Shown piece after piece: positions 7,332 to 15,848 of a DNA stretch of 64,000 nt (its first letter is position 1; each line of letters starts with the position of its first letter). Location: the NCBI RefSeq assembly GCF_014656075.1, contig NZ_BNBS01000033.1:1-64000 (forward strand). Reading direction: 5' to 3'. The notes beneath the pieces were generated by a model, which saw only the letters and a list, made by a program, of their open reading frames with translations, made no database searches and had not been told where the DNA came from. Source of the DNA: Streptomyces hydrogenans (lineage in GTDB: Bacteria > Actinomycetota > Actinomycetes > Streptomycetales > Streptomycetaceae). The position numbers and the translations under genes are program-made.

Positions 7332-8792
7332 ATGACGGAGAACCGACCCTCCACGACGACCGACTCCGGCGCCCCGGTGGAGAGCGACGAACACTCGCTC
7401 ACGGTGGGGCCCGGCGGGCCGATCCTGCTCCAGGACTCCTACCTGATCGAGCAGATGGCACAGTTCAACCGCGAACGGATCCCGGAACGCCAGCCCCACG
7501 CCAAGGGGAGCGGGGCGTTCGGCCGCTTCGAGGTCACCCACGACGTCAGCCGCTACACGAAGGCGGGGCTGTTCCAGCCGGGTGCGCGGACGGAGCTGGT
7601 CGCGCGCTTCTCGACCGTCGCGGGAGAGCGCGGCAGCCCGGACACCTGGCGCGACCCGCGCGGTTTCGCGGTGAAGTTCTACACGTCCGAGGGCAACTAC
7701 GACATGGTCGGCAACAACACGCCGGTCTTCTTCGTGAAGGACCCGATGAAGTTCCAGCACTTCATCCGCTCCCAGAAGCGCCGCGCGGACAGCAACCTGC
7801 GCGACCACGACATGCAGTGGGACTTCTGGACCCTCTCGCCGGAGTCCGCGCACCAGGTCACCTGGCTGATGGGCGACCGCGGCATCCCGCGATCCTGGCG
7901 CCACATGAACGGCTACACCTCCCACACCTACATGTGGATCAACGCCTCCGGCGAGCGGTTCTGGGTGAAGTACCACTTCAAGACCGACCAGGGCGTCGAG
8001 TTCCTCACCCAGGACGAGGCCGACCGCACGGCCGGCCGCGACCCGGACTTCCACACGCGCGACCTGTTCGAACACATCCGGGACGGCGACTTCCCCTCCT
8101 GGACGCTGCACGTGCAGGTCATGCCGTACGAGGAGGCCGCCGACTACCGGTTCAACCCCTTCGACCTCACGAAGGTGTGGCCGCACGGCGACTACCCGCT
8201 CATCCCGGTCGGCCGGATGACGCTCGACCGCAACCCCACCGACAACCACGCCGAGATCGAGCAGGCGGCGTTCCAGCCCAACAACTTCGTGCCCGGCATC
8301 GGACCGAGCCCCGACCGCATGCTGCTGGCCCGCCTCTTCTCGTACGCGGACGCCCACCGGCACCGCATCGGCGCCAACTACCAGCAGCTCCCCGTGAACG
8401 CGCCCGTCGTCGACGTCCACACGTACTCCAAGGACGGGGCGATGGCCTACCGCAAGACGACCGACCCGGTCTACGCCCCCAACTCCAAGGGCGGCCCGGC
8501 GGCCGACACCGAGCGCCACGGCACCCCGCCGAGCTGGACGGCGGACGGCGAGATCACCCGGGCGGCCTACGTCTCCCACCCGCAGGACGACGACTGGGGC
8601 CAGCCCGGCACCCTCGTGCGCGACGTCCTCGACGACGCGGCCCGCGACCGGCTCGTCGACAACGTCGTCGGCCACCTCCTCGACGGCGTCAGCGAGCCCG
8701 TCCTGGAGCGCGCCTTCGCCTACTGGACGAACATCGACCAGACCGTGGGCAAGCGCATCGCCGAAGGAGTCCGGGCCAAGCGGAACGCCTAG
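7332..8792 (+). CDS. Monofunctional heme catalase
   Basis: A 486-aa small-subunit catalase that splits hydrogen peroxide into water and oxygen in the cytosol. The distal His lies in 'GRFEVTHDVSRYTKAG', the active-site Asn in 'MVGNNTPVFFVKDP' and the proximal heme-ligand Tyr in 'ARLFSYADAHRHRIG'. The length is normal for clade 3 catalases. The ATG at 7332 has AAAGGGA 4 bases upstream; an upstream ATG at 7302 would add 10 residues and has no good ribosome site. It is transcribed divergently from the universal stress gene and followed by a strong hairpin, so it is probably monocistronic. Confidence 0.95.
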   Translation: MTENRPSTTTDSGAPVESDEHSLTVGPGGPILLQDSYLIEQMAQFNRERIPERQPHAKGSGAFGRFEVTHDVSRYTKAGLFQPGARTELVARFSTVAGERGSPDTWRDPRGFAVKFYTSEGNYDMVGNNTPVFFVKDPMKFQHFIRSQKRRADSNLRDHDMQWDFWTLSPESAHQVTWLMGDRGIPRSWRHMNGYTSHTYMWINASGERFWVKYHFKTDQGVEFLTQDEADRTAGRDPDFHTRDLFEHIRDGDFPSWTLHVQVMPYEEAADYRFNPFDLTKVWPHGDYPLIPVGRMTLDRNPTDNHAEIEQAAFQPNNFVPGIGPSPDRMLLARLFSYADAHRHRIGANYQQLPVNAPVVDVHTYSKDGAMAYRKTTDPVYAPNSKGGPAADTERHGTPPSWTADGEITRAAYVSHPQDDDWGQPGTLVRDVLDDAARDRLVDNVVGHLLDGVSEPVLERAFAYWTNIDQTVGKRIAEGVRAKRNA

Positions 8793-8804
8793 GAGCCCGG
8801 AGCG

Positions 8805-8839
8805 GAGCGCCGGCCCGGACAGGTTCCGGGTCGGCGCTC
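8805..8839 (+). terminator. Terminator after catalase
   Basis: A 15-bp stem with one G-T wobble and a 5-nt loop starts 13 bp past the catalase stop. Confidence 0.7.
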
Positions 8840-8929
8840 GCCTCGCGTCCGACGCTCTCGCCCGGCGCCGGGAACGGGTGAGAGGAGCGGACGTCGCCGC
8901 CTCCGGCCCCCCTTCCGCCGACCGCGCCC

Positions 8930-10417
8930 CTACGGCGTCGGCAGGGTGATCTCCCGCTTGAGGATCTTGCCGCTGGGTCCGAGCGGCAGCTGGTCCACGA
9001 GCCACACCCGGCGGGGGTACTTGTAGGCCGCCACCCGCTCCTTGACATAGTCCCGCAGCTCGTCGGGGGACGCCTGCGCGGCCGGGCGGAGCACGACCGC
9101 GGCGGCGACCTCCTCGCCCAGCTCGGGGTGCGGGACGCCCACCACGGCGGCCAGGGCGACGGCCGGGTGCTCGTGCAGGACCTCCTCGATCTCGCGCGGA
9201 TAGACGTTGTAGCCGCCGCGGATGATCATGTCCTTCTTGCGGTCGACGACGTAGAGGTAGCCGTCCTCGTCCGCACGGGCCAGGTCCCCGGTCCGCAGCC
9301 AGCCGTCGGGGACGGCCGCCGCCGTCTCCTCGGGCCGGTTCCAGTAGCCCTTCATCACGTTGGGTCCCCGCACGGCCAGCTCGCCGACCTCGCCGGGCGC
9401 CACGTCCTGTCCCCGGTCGTCGAGGAGCCGCACCTCGACGTCCCGGATGGGGGTGCCGATGGAACCGGCCTTGCGGGGCCGGTCGGGGTGGTTGAAGGTG
9501 ACGACCGGACTGGTCTCGGACATGCCGAAGCCTTCCAGCACCGCGCAGCCGAAACGCCGTTCGAAGCCGTGGAGGATCTCGACCGGCAGCGAGGCGCCGC
9601 CGGAGATGCACATCCGCAGGGTCGAGACGTCCGTCTCCGCGGGGTGCTGGAGGAGGGCCGCGTACATGGTCGGCACGCCCTCGAAGACGGTGGCCCGCTC
9701 ACGGGCGATGGCGTCCAGGACGTCTCCCGGCACGAACCGGGGGATCATCACGAGCGAGGCGCCGCTGCGGACGGTCACGCTCATGGTGCAGATCTGCCCG
9801 AAGATGTGGAAGAGCGGCAGACAGCCCACCACCACGTCGTCCGGGGTGATCCGCTGGATCTGGATGCCGTTGACCTCGGTGTTGTGCCGCAGACCGGCGT
9901 GGGTGAGGACGGCGCCCTTGGGCTTGCCGGTGGTCCCGGAGGTGTAGAGCAGGACCGCCATGTCGTCGTCGTCCGTCTCGGCGATCCCGGGGAGGGGCTC
10001 GTGGGCGGCCAGCGTGGCGGCGAATCCCCCGGGCTCCACGGCCACGTGCCGCACGCCCGCGGCAGCCGCTCCCTTCGCGCCCTCGCCCGGGGCCTGGTGC
10101 CACTCGAAGAGCCGCACGGCGCCGGAGTCGGCGAGGTGGAACTCGGCCTCCCTGGTCTTCAGGAGCGGGTTCATCGGAACGACGACCGCGCCGGCGCGCA
10201 GGATCCCGTAGTACAGGACGACGAACTCGGGCACGTTCGGCAGCATCAGGGCCACCCGGTCCCCCGGCCGCACTCCCTCCGAGAGGAGCAGGGAGGCCGC
10301 ACGGGCGCTGGACCGGTCCAGCTCCGCGTAGCTGATGACCCGCTCCCCCATCCGCAGCGCGGGGCGCTCCGGATGGCGCTCGGCCGTCTCCACGAGGAAC
10401 CCTGCCAGATTGGCCAT
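8930..10417 (-). CDS. AMP-dependent acyl-CoA synthetase (long-chain fatty acid-CoA ligase type)
   Basis: A 495-aa ANL-superfamily enzyme that adenylates a carboxylate and transfers it to CoA. Visible motifs are the P-loop 'LLYTSGTTGKPKGA' near residue 160, 'FGMSETSP' (A5) near 300, 'GWLRTGDLA' (A7), 'DRKKDMIIRGGYNVYPREIE' (A8) near 400 and the catalytic Lys in 'LPLGPSGKILKRE' near the C-terminus. 'PLFHIFGQ' and the tyrosine-rich gate resemble FadD-type long-chain ligases, but the acyl substrate is not certain. GGAGG lies 6 bases before the ATG. It faces a PucR-type regulator across 139 bp that holds an inverted repeat, so it is the probable target of that regulator. Confidence 0.9.
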   Translation of the reverse strand: MANLAGFLVETAERHPERPALRMGERVISYAELDRSSARAASLLLSEGVRPGDRVALMLPNVPEFVVLYYGILRAGAVVVPMNPLLKTREAEFHLADSGAVRLFEWHQAPGEGAKGAAAAGVRHVAVEPGGFAATLAAHEPLPGIAETDDDDMAVLLYTSGTTGKPKGAVLTHAGLRHNTEVNGIQIQRITPDDVVVGCLPLFHIFGQICTMSVTVRSGASLVMIPRFVPGDVLDAIARERATVFEGVPTMYAALLQHPAETDVSTLRMCISGGASLPVEILHGFERRFGCAVLEGFGMSETSPVVTFNHPDRPRKAGSIGTPIRDVEVRLLDDRGQDVAPGEVGELAVRGPNVMKGYWNRPEETAAAVPDGWLRTGDLARADEDGYLYVVDRKKDMIIRGGYNVYPREIEEVLHEHPAVALAAVVGVPHPELGEEVAAAVVLRPAAQASPDELRDYVKERVAAYKYPRRVWLVDQLPLGPSGKILKREITLPTP

Positions 10418-10466
10418 GACCCGCCTCCGTTACACGGACTCACCGGATGTTTACATCGCCGACATC

Positions 10467-10496
10467 TTGCCGTCGCGTACGTCCGCCGCCTATGGG
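10467..10496 (+). promoter_or_regulatory. Candidate promoter of the PucR-type regulator
   Basis: TTGCCG and TATGGG are separated by 18 bp; the predicted start (about 10503) falls on the left half of the inverted repeat at 10502-10529, which would allow autorepression. Confidence 0.4.
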
Positions 10497-10501
10497 TGGC
10501 G

Positions 10502-10529
10502 GAACAAAGCCCGTCTCCCCCGTTTGTTC
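10502..10529. promoter_or_regulatory. Inverted repeat in the ligase/PucR divergent region
   Basis: The perfect 7-bp arms GAACAAA and TTTGTTC are 14 bp apart, in a stretch that is AT-rich by local standards. A further TGTTG-type half site lies just downstream. It sits between the divergent acyl-CoA ligase and PucR genes and is the best candidate operator there. Confidence 0.5.
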
Positions 10530-10562
10530 TCCGCCACAACAGGGGGCCGTTAAGCTGTGGGA

Positions 10563-11738
10563 ATGGTTCTCTCTGGTGTGGCGGCGACGCTTCTGGCAGG
10601 GCTTCCGGAACTGGGCGAGCGCATGGCCCTGCGCATCCGCGCGGAGGTCGACGCGTACCGGGACGAGTCCCTGATCACCCTGGACTCGCTGCGCCGCTCG
10701 TGCACCGCCAACGCGGACCTCATCCTCACCCACCTCCGGACCGGCGGGACTCCGGACGCGACGTCGGCCCGCGTGACCGGACGGCTCCGCGCCGAGCAGG
10801 GGGTCCCGCTGGCGGACACCCTGCACGCCTACCGGATCGGCTCGGAACTGCTGTGGACCGAGCTCCTCGGCGAGGCGCGCAGGCGCCCCGAGGTCTCGGA
10901 GGGCCTCCTGCTGACGGAGTCGACCGAGTTCTGGGCCCTGTCCGGGCTGTACGCGGAGGCCGTCGCGGTGGCCTACCGGGAGACCGCCGCGGAGCTCACC
11001 TCGAAGGGGCGGGCACGGCGTTCCGCCCTGATGGAGGCGCTGTTCACCGGCGTCGTCACCGACCGCACGCTGTGGGAGGCCGGTCGCGAGCTGGAGCTGC
11101 CCGAGCACGGGCCCTATGTGGTGGTCGCGGCGAAGGCCGGCACCACCGACGAGGACCCGGTCGCCGGCGCCGAGGCGGCGCTGCGCCAGGCGAACGTGCC
11201 CTCCGCGTGGAGGCCGGCGCCGGACGAACAGCTCGGGCTGATCGCCCTGCCCACGGCGGCGGCCGAGGCCGCGTGCCTGCGCGTCCTGCGCCGGACCCGC
11301 GCCCGGGTCGGCGTCAGCCCGCACTTCACCTCCCTGCGGGAGGCGCCCCAGGCGCTGCGCTTCGCCCGGCTCGCCCTGGCCGGACAGGTGGGTACGGGTC
11401 CCGGCGTGGCCCGCTTCGACGAGAACCCGCTCGCCATGGTCGTCGCGGCGGCTCCGGCCGAGGCCACGCATCTGATGGAACGGGTGCTCCGGCCCCTGCT
11501 CGATCTTCCGGCCGCGGAGCGGGCCCGGCTGCTGCGCACCCTGGAGCACTGGTTCGCCGCCGGCGGCTCGGCCGCCGGGGCGGCCCGGAGCCTGTTCGTC
11601 CACCCGAACACCGTCCGCTACCGCCTGCGTCGCGTGGAGGAGCTGACGGGCCGCTCGCTCTCCGACCCACGAGCGACCGCCGACATCGGCGTGGCCCTGC
11701 TGACCGTCAGGAACTCAGGGCGGGTCGGCGACGCGTGA
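10563..11738 (+). CDS. PucR/CdaR-type transcriptional regulator
   Basis: A roughly 391-aa regulator. The C-terminal helix-turn-helix is the PucR type: 'LLRTLEHWFAAGGSAAGAARSLFVHPNTVRYRLRRVEELTG' spans about residues 320-362, with the signature HPNTVRYRLRR. The N-terminal part is an all-helical sensory region and the middle a degenerate GGDEF-like CdaR domain. Such proteins often control catabolic genes next to them. The ATG at 10563 is chosen; a GTG two codons upstream is possible and neither has a strong ribosome site. The divergent neighbour is an acyl-CoA ligase, so fatty-acid or aromatic-acid response is the natural guess. Confidence 0.85.
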   Translation: MVLSGVAATLLAGLPELGERMALRIRAEVDAYRDESLITLDSLRRSCTANADLILTHLRTGGTPDATSARVTGRLRAEQGVPLADTLHAYRIGSELLWTELLGEARRRPEVSEGLLLTESTEFWALSGLYAEAVAVAYRETAAELTSKGRARRSALMEALFTGVVTDRTLWEAGRELELPEHGPYVVVAAKAGTTDEDPVAGAEAALRQANVPSAWRPAPDEQLGLIALPTAAAEAACLRVLRRTRARVGVSPHFTSLREAPQALRFARLALAGQVGTGPGVARFDENPLAMVVAAAPAEATHLMERVLRPLLDLPAAERARLLRTLEHWFAAGGSAAGAARSLFVHPNTVRYRLRRVEELTGRSLSDPRATADIGVALLTVRNSGRVGDA

Positions 11739-11822
11739 CGCACCGCACGGGACGCGGCGGGCACGGGCCCGGGGTGGAGTGCGGCGGTCCTGGTCGGCAG
11801 CGCCGCCCCGAGGCTGGCGGGC

Positions 11823-12275
11823 TCACTCCTCGTCGACGATGTGCATCGCGGCTTCCTCGGCGGAGGCCGCTCCGCCGTCGATGCCGTGGTCGCGGGCGAC
11901 CAGTTCCTCGGTGACGGGCCCGGTCCCCTGGTCCTCGGACATCAGACGGCCGGCCCGTCTGCCGCCGACCTGGTCGTCGAGGAGCTCGCCGTCGGTGTCC
12001 GAGGAGTCGCCGATGCCGTCTCCGTCGGGGGGCGCGACGTCGGGTTCCTCCTCCGCGAGGCGTTCCTCCAGGGACTCGCCGCGCACGCGCTCGGACGCGG
12101 TGACCCCGGCGTGCTCGACGCCCAGAGGCCGTTCGGGCGGTGAGTACCCTTCGTCGAGCGGGTCGCCGCCGGATCCGACGAGGCTGTCCTCATAGTCGAG
12201 GATCCCCGCGTCGTCCTGGACCTCGCTCCCGTCCGGCTGGTAGACGTCGTCGCCCCACGTCTCGCGCTCGGTCAT
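11823..12275 (-). CDS. DUF5709 family protein
   Basis: A 150-aa, strongly acidic protein with the DUF5709 layout: an N-terminal 'DDVYQPDGSEVQDDAGILDYEDSL' motif, then 'DPLDEGYSPPERP', repeated short acidic stretches and a C-terminal 'AEEAAMHIVDEE'. It is probably largely disordered and is common in actinobacteria; function unknown. The ATG has GAGGGGAGC upstream. The gene stands alone, with the PucR gene converging on its 3' side. Confidence 0.85.
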   Translation of the reverse strand: MTERETWGDDVYQPDGSEVQDDAGILDYEDSLVGSGGDPLDEGYSPPERPLGVEHAGVTASERVRGESLEERLAEEEPDVAPPDGDGIGDSSDTDGELLDDQVGGRRAGRLMSEDQGTGPVTEELVARDHGIDGGAASAEEAAMHIVDEE

Positions 12276-12840
12276 GTGAAGCTCCCCTCGATCCGCCCGG
12301 AGTCGGGGCCCGAGGTGGGACCGGACGAAGCGGAAGGCACCCGCACGGCCGCCGGCCGATGCCGGAGGTGCTCGGGCCGGATGACGACCCTCAGGGCGCT
12401 CGCGGCGCCGTCGGGGCAGCGGGCGGACCTCGTCGAGGAGGCGGAGAGCACCGGGAACGATTCCGTCGGGTGCCGCCCCGGCGGCACCCCGCCTCCGAAC
12501 GCGTGGACATGCGACCCCGGTGACAGGCTGCCCATGGATCCGTCCTCTCGCTCGACGTCGGTCTCCGCCCACTCCTCGTCAGCGTTCGAGGCGGCCGGCC
12601 CACGGAGCGAGGGAGTCGCGGCGTGGCTGCGGGATCGCTCCACCGGGAGCACCGCAGGCCGTACTCCCTTCCCTTCCATGATCCCTGCCCGGTCCGCACG
12701 CGCAACCTGGCCTGTGCGCGCTCCCCGTTGCGTGCGACAGGGAGCTTTCCTTCCGCTTCCTTCCGCGCGGCCCGGGCCACGGGCCTCGGCGGGGGGCGAA
12801 GGGCCGGGAGGTGCGTGGTGCGTGGATCCGGCGTGGGGGG

Positions 12841-12879
12841 GTCCCGCCCGACGGGCAGGGACGGCTCGTCGGGCGGGAC
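12841..12879. terminator. Stem-loop in the gene-free region
   Basis: Perfect 13-bp arms (GTCCCGCCCGACG and complement) with a 13-nt loop. No gene ends next to it, so it may terminate an unannotated transcript or be a relic. Confidence 0.4.
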
Positions 12880-12994
12880 GGGTGGCTCGCCGCAGAGTTC
12901 GAGGGTGACGAGGGGGTCGGATCCTTCGCCGTCACGGCGACGCCGCCCCGGACGCGCCCACCGTGACGCGCGGGCTCCGACCGTTTCCGTCGGG

Positions 12995-13023
12995 TTGCGA
13001 CGCCCGGAGGCGACCCGAACGAT
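12995..13023 (+). promoter_or_regulatory. Candidate promoter of the esterase gene
   Basis: TTGCGA and AACGAT are separated by 17 bp, about 97 bp before the esterase ATG. Confidence 0.35.
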
Positions 13024-13119
13024 GGACCCGGGCATCGACGCCCAGCGGGGGGAGATCGCCGGCCACGCCTGCCGGACCACAGCAAGCGGGCACACGCCTG
13101 CCCGCCACATGGAGTCGAC

Positions 13120-14094
13120 ATGACCGAGCTTCCTCCTCCGATCGCGCCCTCCCTCGAACCCGCCGCGCAGGAGCTGTGCGACGCGACCGACCCCCACCCC
13201 CGCATCTACGAGGTCCCGCCCGAGAAGGGGCGCGAGATCCTCCTCGACCTGCAGCTCGGCCCCGGCGTCCCCCGCCCCGACGTCGACGAGGAATGGGTCG
13301 ACGTCGACGCCGGGGAATGGGGCACCGTCCGCACCCGCGTCATCCGCCCCAAGGGAGCGACCGGTCCCCTCCCCGTCGTCTTCTACATCCACGGCGCCGG
13401 CTGGGTCTTCGGCGACGACAGGACCCACGACCGCCTCTTCCGCGAACTCGCCGTCGGAGCGGGCGCCGCAGGCGTGTTCCCCGTCTACGACCGCGCGCCC
13501 GAGGCGAAGTACCCCACCCAGGTCGAGCAGAACTACGCCGTCGGCCAATGGGTCCTGCGACACGGCGCCGAACACGGCCTGGACGCCTCGCGCGTCGCGG
13601 TCACCGGCGAATCCGTCGGCGGATGCATGTCCACCGTGTTCGCCCTCATGAACAAGGAACGCGGCGGCATCGACCTCAAGGCCCAGGTCCTGCTCTACCC
13701 CGTCACCGACGCCGACTTCGACACCCCGTCCTACCTCCAGTTCGCCGAGGGCTACTACCTCACCCGCGACGGCATGAAGTGGTTCTGGGACGCCTACACC
13801 ACCGATCCCGCCCAACGCGCCGAACACCACGCCTCACCCCTGCGAGCCACCCTCGAACAGCTCAAGGGCCTCCCGACCACCCTCGTCATCACCGACGAGG
13901 CCGACGTCCTGCGCGACGAGGGCGAGCTGTACGCCAACAAGCTCCGTGAAGCCGGGGTCGACGTGACCTCCGTCCGCGTCCAGGCGATGGTCCACGACTT
14001 CCTCCTCCTGGACAGCCTCCGCGACACCCGCGCCGCCAACGTCGCCCGCACCCTCGCCGTCGACGCGCTCAGGACCGCACTCCACGACGACTGA
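13120..14094 (+). CDS. Alpha/beta hydrolase fold esterase (HSL-like)
   Basis: A 324-aa hydrolase of the hormone-sensitive-lipase group. The oxyanion motif is 'IHGAGW' near residue 91 (HGGGW in most members), the nucleophile elbow GESVGG near residue 166, the acid Asp in 'VITDEADVLRDEGELYANKL' near 265 and the His in 'VHDFLLLD' near 295. It probably cleaves short acyl esters; no signal peptide is seen. The ATG has GGAG 5 bases upstream. Codon use is unusually rich in C at third positions compared with its neighbours, though still streptomycete-like. A strong hairpin follows. Confidence 0.88.
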   Translation: MTELPPPIAPSLEPAAQELCDATDPHPRIYEVPPEKGREILLDLQLGPGVPRPDVDEEWVDVDAGEWGTVRTRVIRPKGATGPLPVVFYIHGAGWVFGDDRTHDRLFRELAVGAGAAGVFPVYDRAPEAKYPTQVEQNYAVGQWVLRHGAEHGLDASRVAVTGESVGGCMSTVFALMNKERGGIDLKAQVLLYPVTDADFDTPSYLQFAEGYYLTRDGMKWFWDAYTTDPAQRAEHHASPLRATLEQLKGLPTTLVITDEADVLRDEGELYANKLREAGVDVTSVRVQAMVHDFLLLDSLRDTRAANVARTLAVDALRTALHDD

Positions 14095-14124
14095 CACGCC
14101 CCCTGTCGCACCCGCAGGAGGCCG

Positions 14125-14157
14125 GGCCCGCCGGCGCCGTCACGGCACCGGCGGGCC
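14125..14157 (+). terminator. Terminator after the esterase gene
   Basis: Two 16-nt arms pair with one mismatch (GGCCCGCCGG... against ...CCGGCGGGCC) and a very tight loop, 31 bp past the stop. Confidence 0.65.
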
Positions 14158-14172
14158 TCGCCTTTCACCGGC

Positions 14173-14307
14173 GGTACGGGGCTGCTGATCACCGGCAACG
14201 TGATGGGCCGCGCCGAGGCGCTGACCGGACCCGCCGGTGTCGTGCTCGACGAGCACGCCCCGCCGCCGCCCCTTCGCCCCCGACACGAGGGCGCACCCCT
14301 GCCGTAA
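14173..14307 (+). pseudogene. Relic of an OYE-family flavin oxidoreductase
   Basis: The frame reads 'GTGLLITGNVMGRAEALTGP' and then 'AGVVLDEHAPP' before low-complexity sequence and a TAA. This matches the beta-strand region of old-yellow-enzyme type NADH:flavin oxidoreductases (GG.GL.ITGNVMVD.R...GPG.VVLED), found about 50 residues into such enzymes. There is no start, no upstream FMN-binding start and no downstream barrel. It lies between the esterase terminator and a TetR gene; TetR regulators often sit beside such reductases. Recognition is by motif memory only. Confidence 0.45.
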
Positions 14308-14400
14308 CCGACGCGGCGCTCGACGCCCCGGACCCCTATGATGTATGCACCGTCCACATGGAGGCCCGGTACGCGAAGCGGACCCATCGGGAGAGCGGGT

Positions 14401-15012
14401 GTGACCTTGTCGCAGAACGGCACCTACCACCACGGTGATCTGCGCGCCGCCTGCCTGCGGGCGGCGCGGGAGCTGCTGGAGGAGGACGGCAGCGCGGCCC
14501 TGTCGCTGCGCGCGGTCGCGCGTCGGGCCGGCGTCTCCGCCACGGCCCCCTACCGGCACTACGCGGACCGCGAAGCGCTCGTCTCCGCGGTCGCCGCCGA
14601 GGGCTACCGCGAGCTCGCCGAGCACCTGTCCGCGGACCGTCCCGCCCCGTCGACGCCGGACGACCTGGCCGCCGTCGCCGTCGTCTACGTCCGGTTCGCG
14701 CTCGAACACCCCGCGCTCTTCCGCGCCATGTTCGCCGAGCCGTGCGACCCGACCGGCGAAGAACGCGTCGCCGCGACGGAAGCCATCTCCTCGTACGTCC
14801 GCGCCCTCGTCCGTGACGCATTCCCCGGCACCGAGGACACCGACGCCCTCTCGACCACCGTGTGGGCCCTCGTGCACGGCCTGGCGTTCCTGCACCTCGA
14901 CGGCAAGCTCGACGCCTCCGCTCCGGAGGTCGTCGCCCAGCGGGTCCGCGCCTCCGTGTTCGCCCTGTTCACCGCCGCCCCCGCCCTCCGGACGGCCGTC
15001 GCGGCCGACTGA
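14401..15012 (+). CDS. TetR/AcrR family regulator (WHG-type C-terminal domain)
   Basis: A 203-aa repressor. The DNA-binding domain lies at about residues 8-55: 'YHHGDLRAACLRAARELLEEDG' then 'LSLRAVARRAGVSATAPYRHYADREALVSAVA'. The ligand-binding half contains 'ALFRAMFAEP' and 'VWALVHGLAFLHLDGKL', typical of the WHG subgroup. The GTG start is chosen because GGAG lies just upstream and the protein begins close to the HTH; an ATG 21 codons earlier lacks support. The likely original partner is the flavin-oxidoreductase relic immediately upstream, which may leave the regulator orphaned. It ends at a strong bidirectional terminator. Confidence 0.9.
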   Translation: MTLSQNGTYHHGDLRAACLRAARELLEEDGSAALSLRAVARRAGVSATAPYRHYADREALVSAVAAEGYRELAEHLSADRPAPSTPDDLAAVAVVYVRFALEHPALFRAMFAEPCDPTGEERVAATEAISSYVRALVRDAFPGTEDTDALSTTVWALVHGLAFLHLDGKLDASAPEVVAQRVRASVFALFTAAPALRTAVAAD

Positions 15013-15111
15013 CGGGCAGGAGCCGGTCAGGGGCACGAGGCGCGGCCCCGACCCGCCCGACGGGTCGTGCGCGGCGCGGCGGACGGGCTCGGCTCCCCAC
15101 GGAACGGCGAA

Positions 15112-15151
15112 GAGGCGCCTGCCCCGGGTTCTCACCCGGGGCAGGCGCCTC
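15112..15151. terminator. Bidirectional terminator between TetR and deoxynucleoside kinase genes
   Basis: Perfect 17-bp stem (GAGGCGCCTGCCCCGGG and complement) with a 6-nt loop between two convergent genes. Confidence 0.85.
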
Positions 15152-15167
15152 CGTCGTCCTCGGCCCG

Positions 15168-15827
15168 TCAGAGGGCGCCGGTCGCGGCGAGGGCTTCCTT
15201 GACCTGCCGGGCGACGCGCGCGGCGTCCTCCGGGTTGTTCACCACGTCGGTGCGGTTCATGTCGATGACGAGGACGTCGCTCGCCGAGTAGTGCTTGTGG
15301 ACCCAGTCGTCGTAGCCGGACCAGAGGGTCCGGTAGTACTCGACGAGTCCCCGGTCCTGCTCGAACTCGCGCCCGCGCAGGCCGATGCGGTGCAGCACGG
15401 TGTCGAAGTCGGCCTGGAGGTAGACCATGAGGTCGGGCGCCTTGCGGTACGGGAGGCCGTCGATCTCGCGCATCATCTCGTCGAGCAGCCCCTCGTACAG
15501 CTCCATCTCCAGGGAGCTGATCCGGCCGAGGTCGTGGTTGACCTTGGCGAAGTACCAGTCCTCGTAGATGGAGCGGTCGAGGACGTTGTCGGCCTTCCGG
15601 TACGCCTCCTTGATCGCGGCGAACCTCGTCCGGAGGAAGTACAGCTGGAGGAGGAAGGGGTAGCGCTTCGCCTCGATCTCTTCGGGGCTCGCCGAGTAGA
15701 AGAGCGGCAGGATCGGGTTGTCGTCCACGCTCTCGTAGAAGACCTCGCTGCCGAGCTCCTTGGCGATCAGCTCGGCCACGCTCGTCTTGCCGATGCCGAT
15801 CATGCCGCCGACACAGATCACTGCCAT
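15168..15827 (-). CDS. Deoxynucleoside kinase (dAK/dCK/dGK family)
   Basis: A 219-aa kinase of the deoxynucleoside salvage family that phosphorylates a deoxynucleoside with ATP. The P-loop is 'GGMIGIGKTS' at residues 6-15, the family DR(S/Y) motif is 'LDRSIYEDWYF' near 85 and the Arg-rich lid segment is 'RIGLRGREFEQ' near 145. Residue choice cannot tell dA, dC or dG preference. The ATG at 15827 is preferred, with AGGAG upstream; a GTG 7 codons earlier is possible. A long inverted repeat resembling an NrdR box pair lies about 300 bp upstream, which would tie it to dNTP supply. Confidence 0.92.
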   Translation of the reverse strand: MAVICVGGMIGIGKTSVAELIAKELGSEVFYESVDDNPILPLFYSASPEEIEAKRYPFLLQLYFLRTRFAAIKEAYRKADNVLDRSIYEDWYFAKVNHDLGRISSLEMELYEGLLDEMMREIDGLPYRKAPDLMVYLQADFDTVLHRIGLRGREFEQDRGLVEYYRTLWSGYDDWVHKHYSASDVLVIDMNRTDVVNNPEDAARVARQVKEALAATGAL

Positions 15828-15848
15828 TCCTCGCTTCTCTCCTGACAC

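Larger units (their letters stand above)
12276..13119. other. 844-bp region without a recognisable gene
   Basis: Several reading frames cross this stretch on both strands, but none shows a family motif, a good ribosome site or sensible composition. Visible features are a 10-bp direct repeat (TTCCTTCCGC twice, 12747-12766), a 13-bp stem-loop (12841-12879) and a candidate promoter for the esterase. A degraded gene cannot be excluded. Confidence 0.4.

Noticed and set aside
9128..11914. A 928-codon plus-strand frame across the acyl-CoA ligase and PucR genes
   Set aside because: Antisense to the ligase and out of frame with PucR; no family motif and no ribosome site.
12272..12679. A 135-codon minus-strand frame upstream of the DUF5709 gene
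   Set aside because: No ribosome site, no family motif and composition of read-through; not called as a gene.
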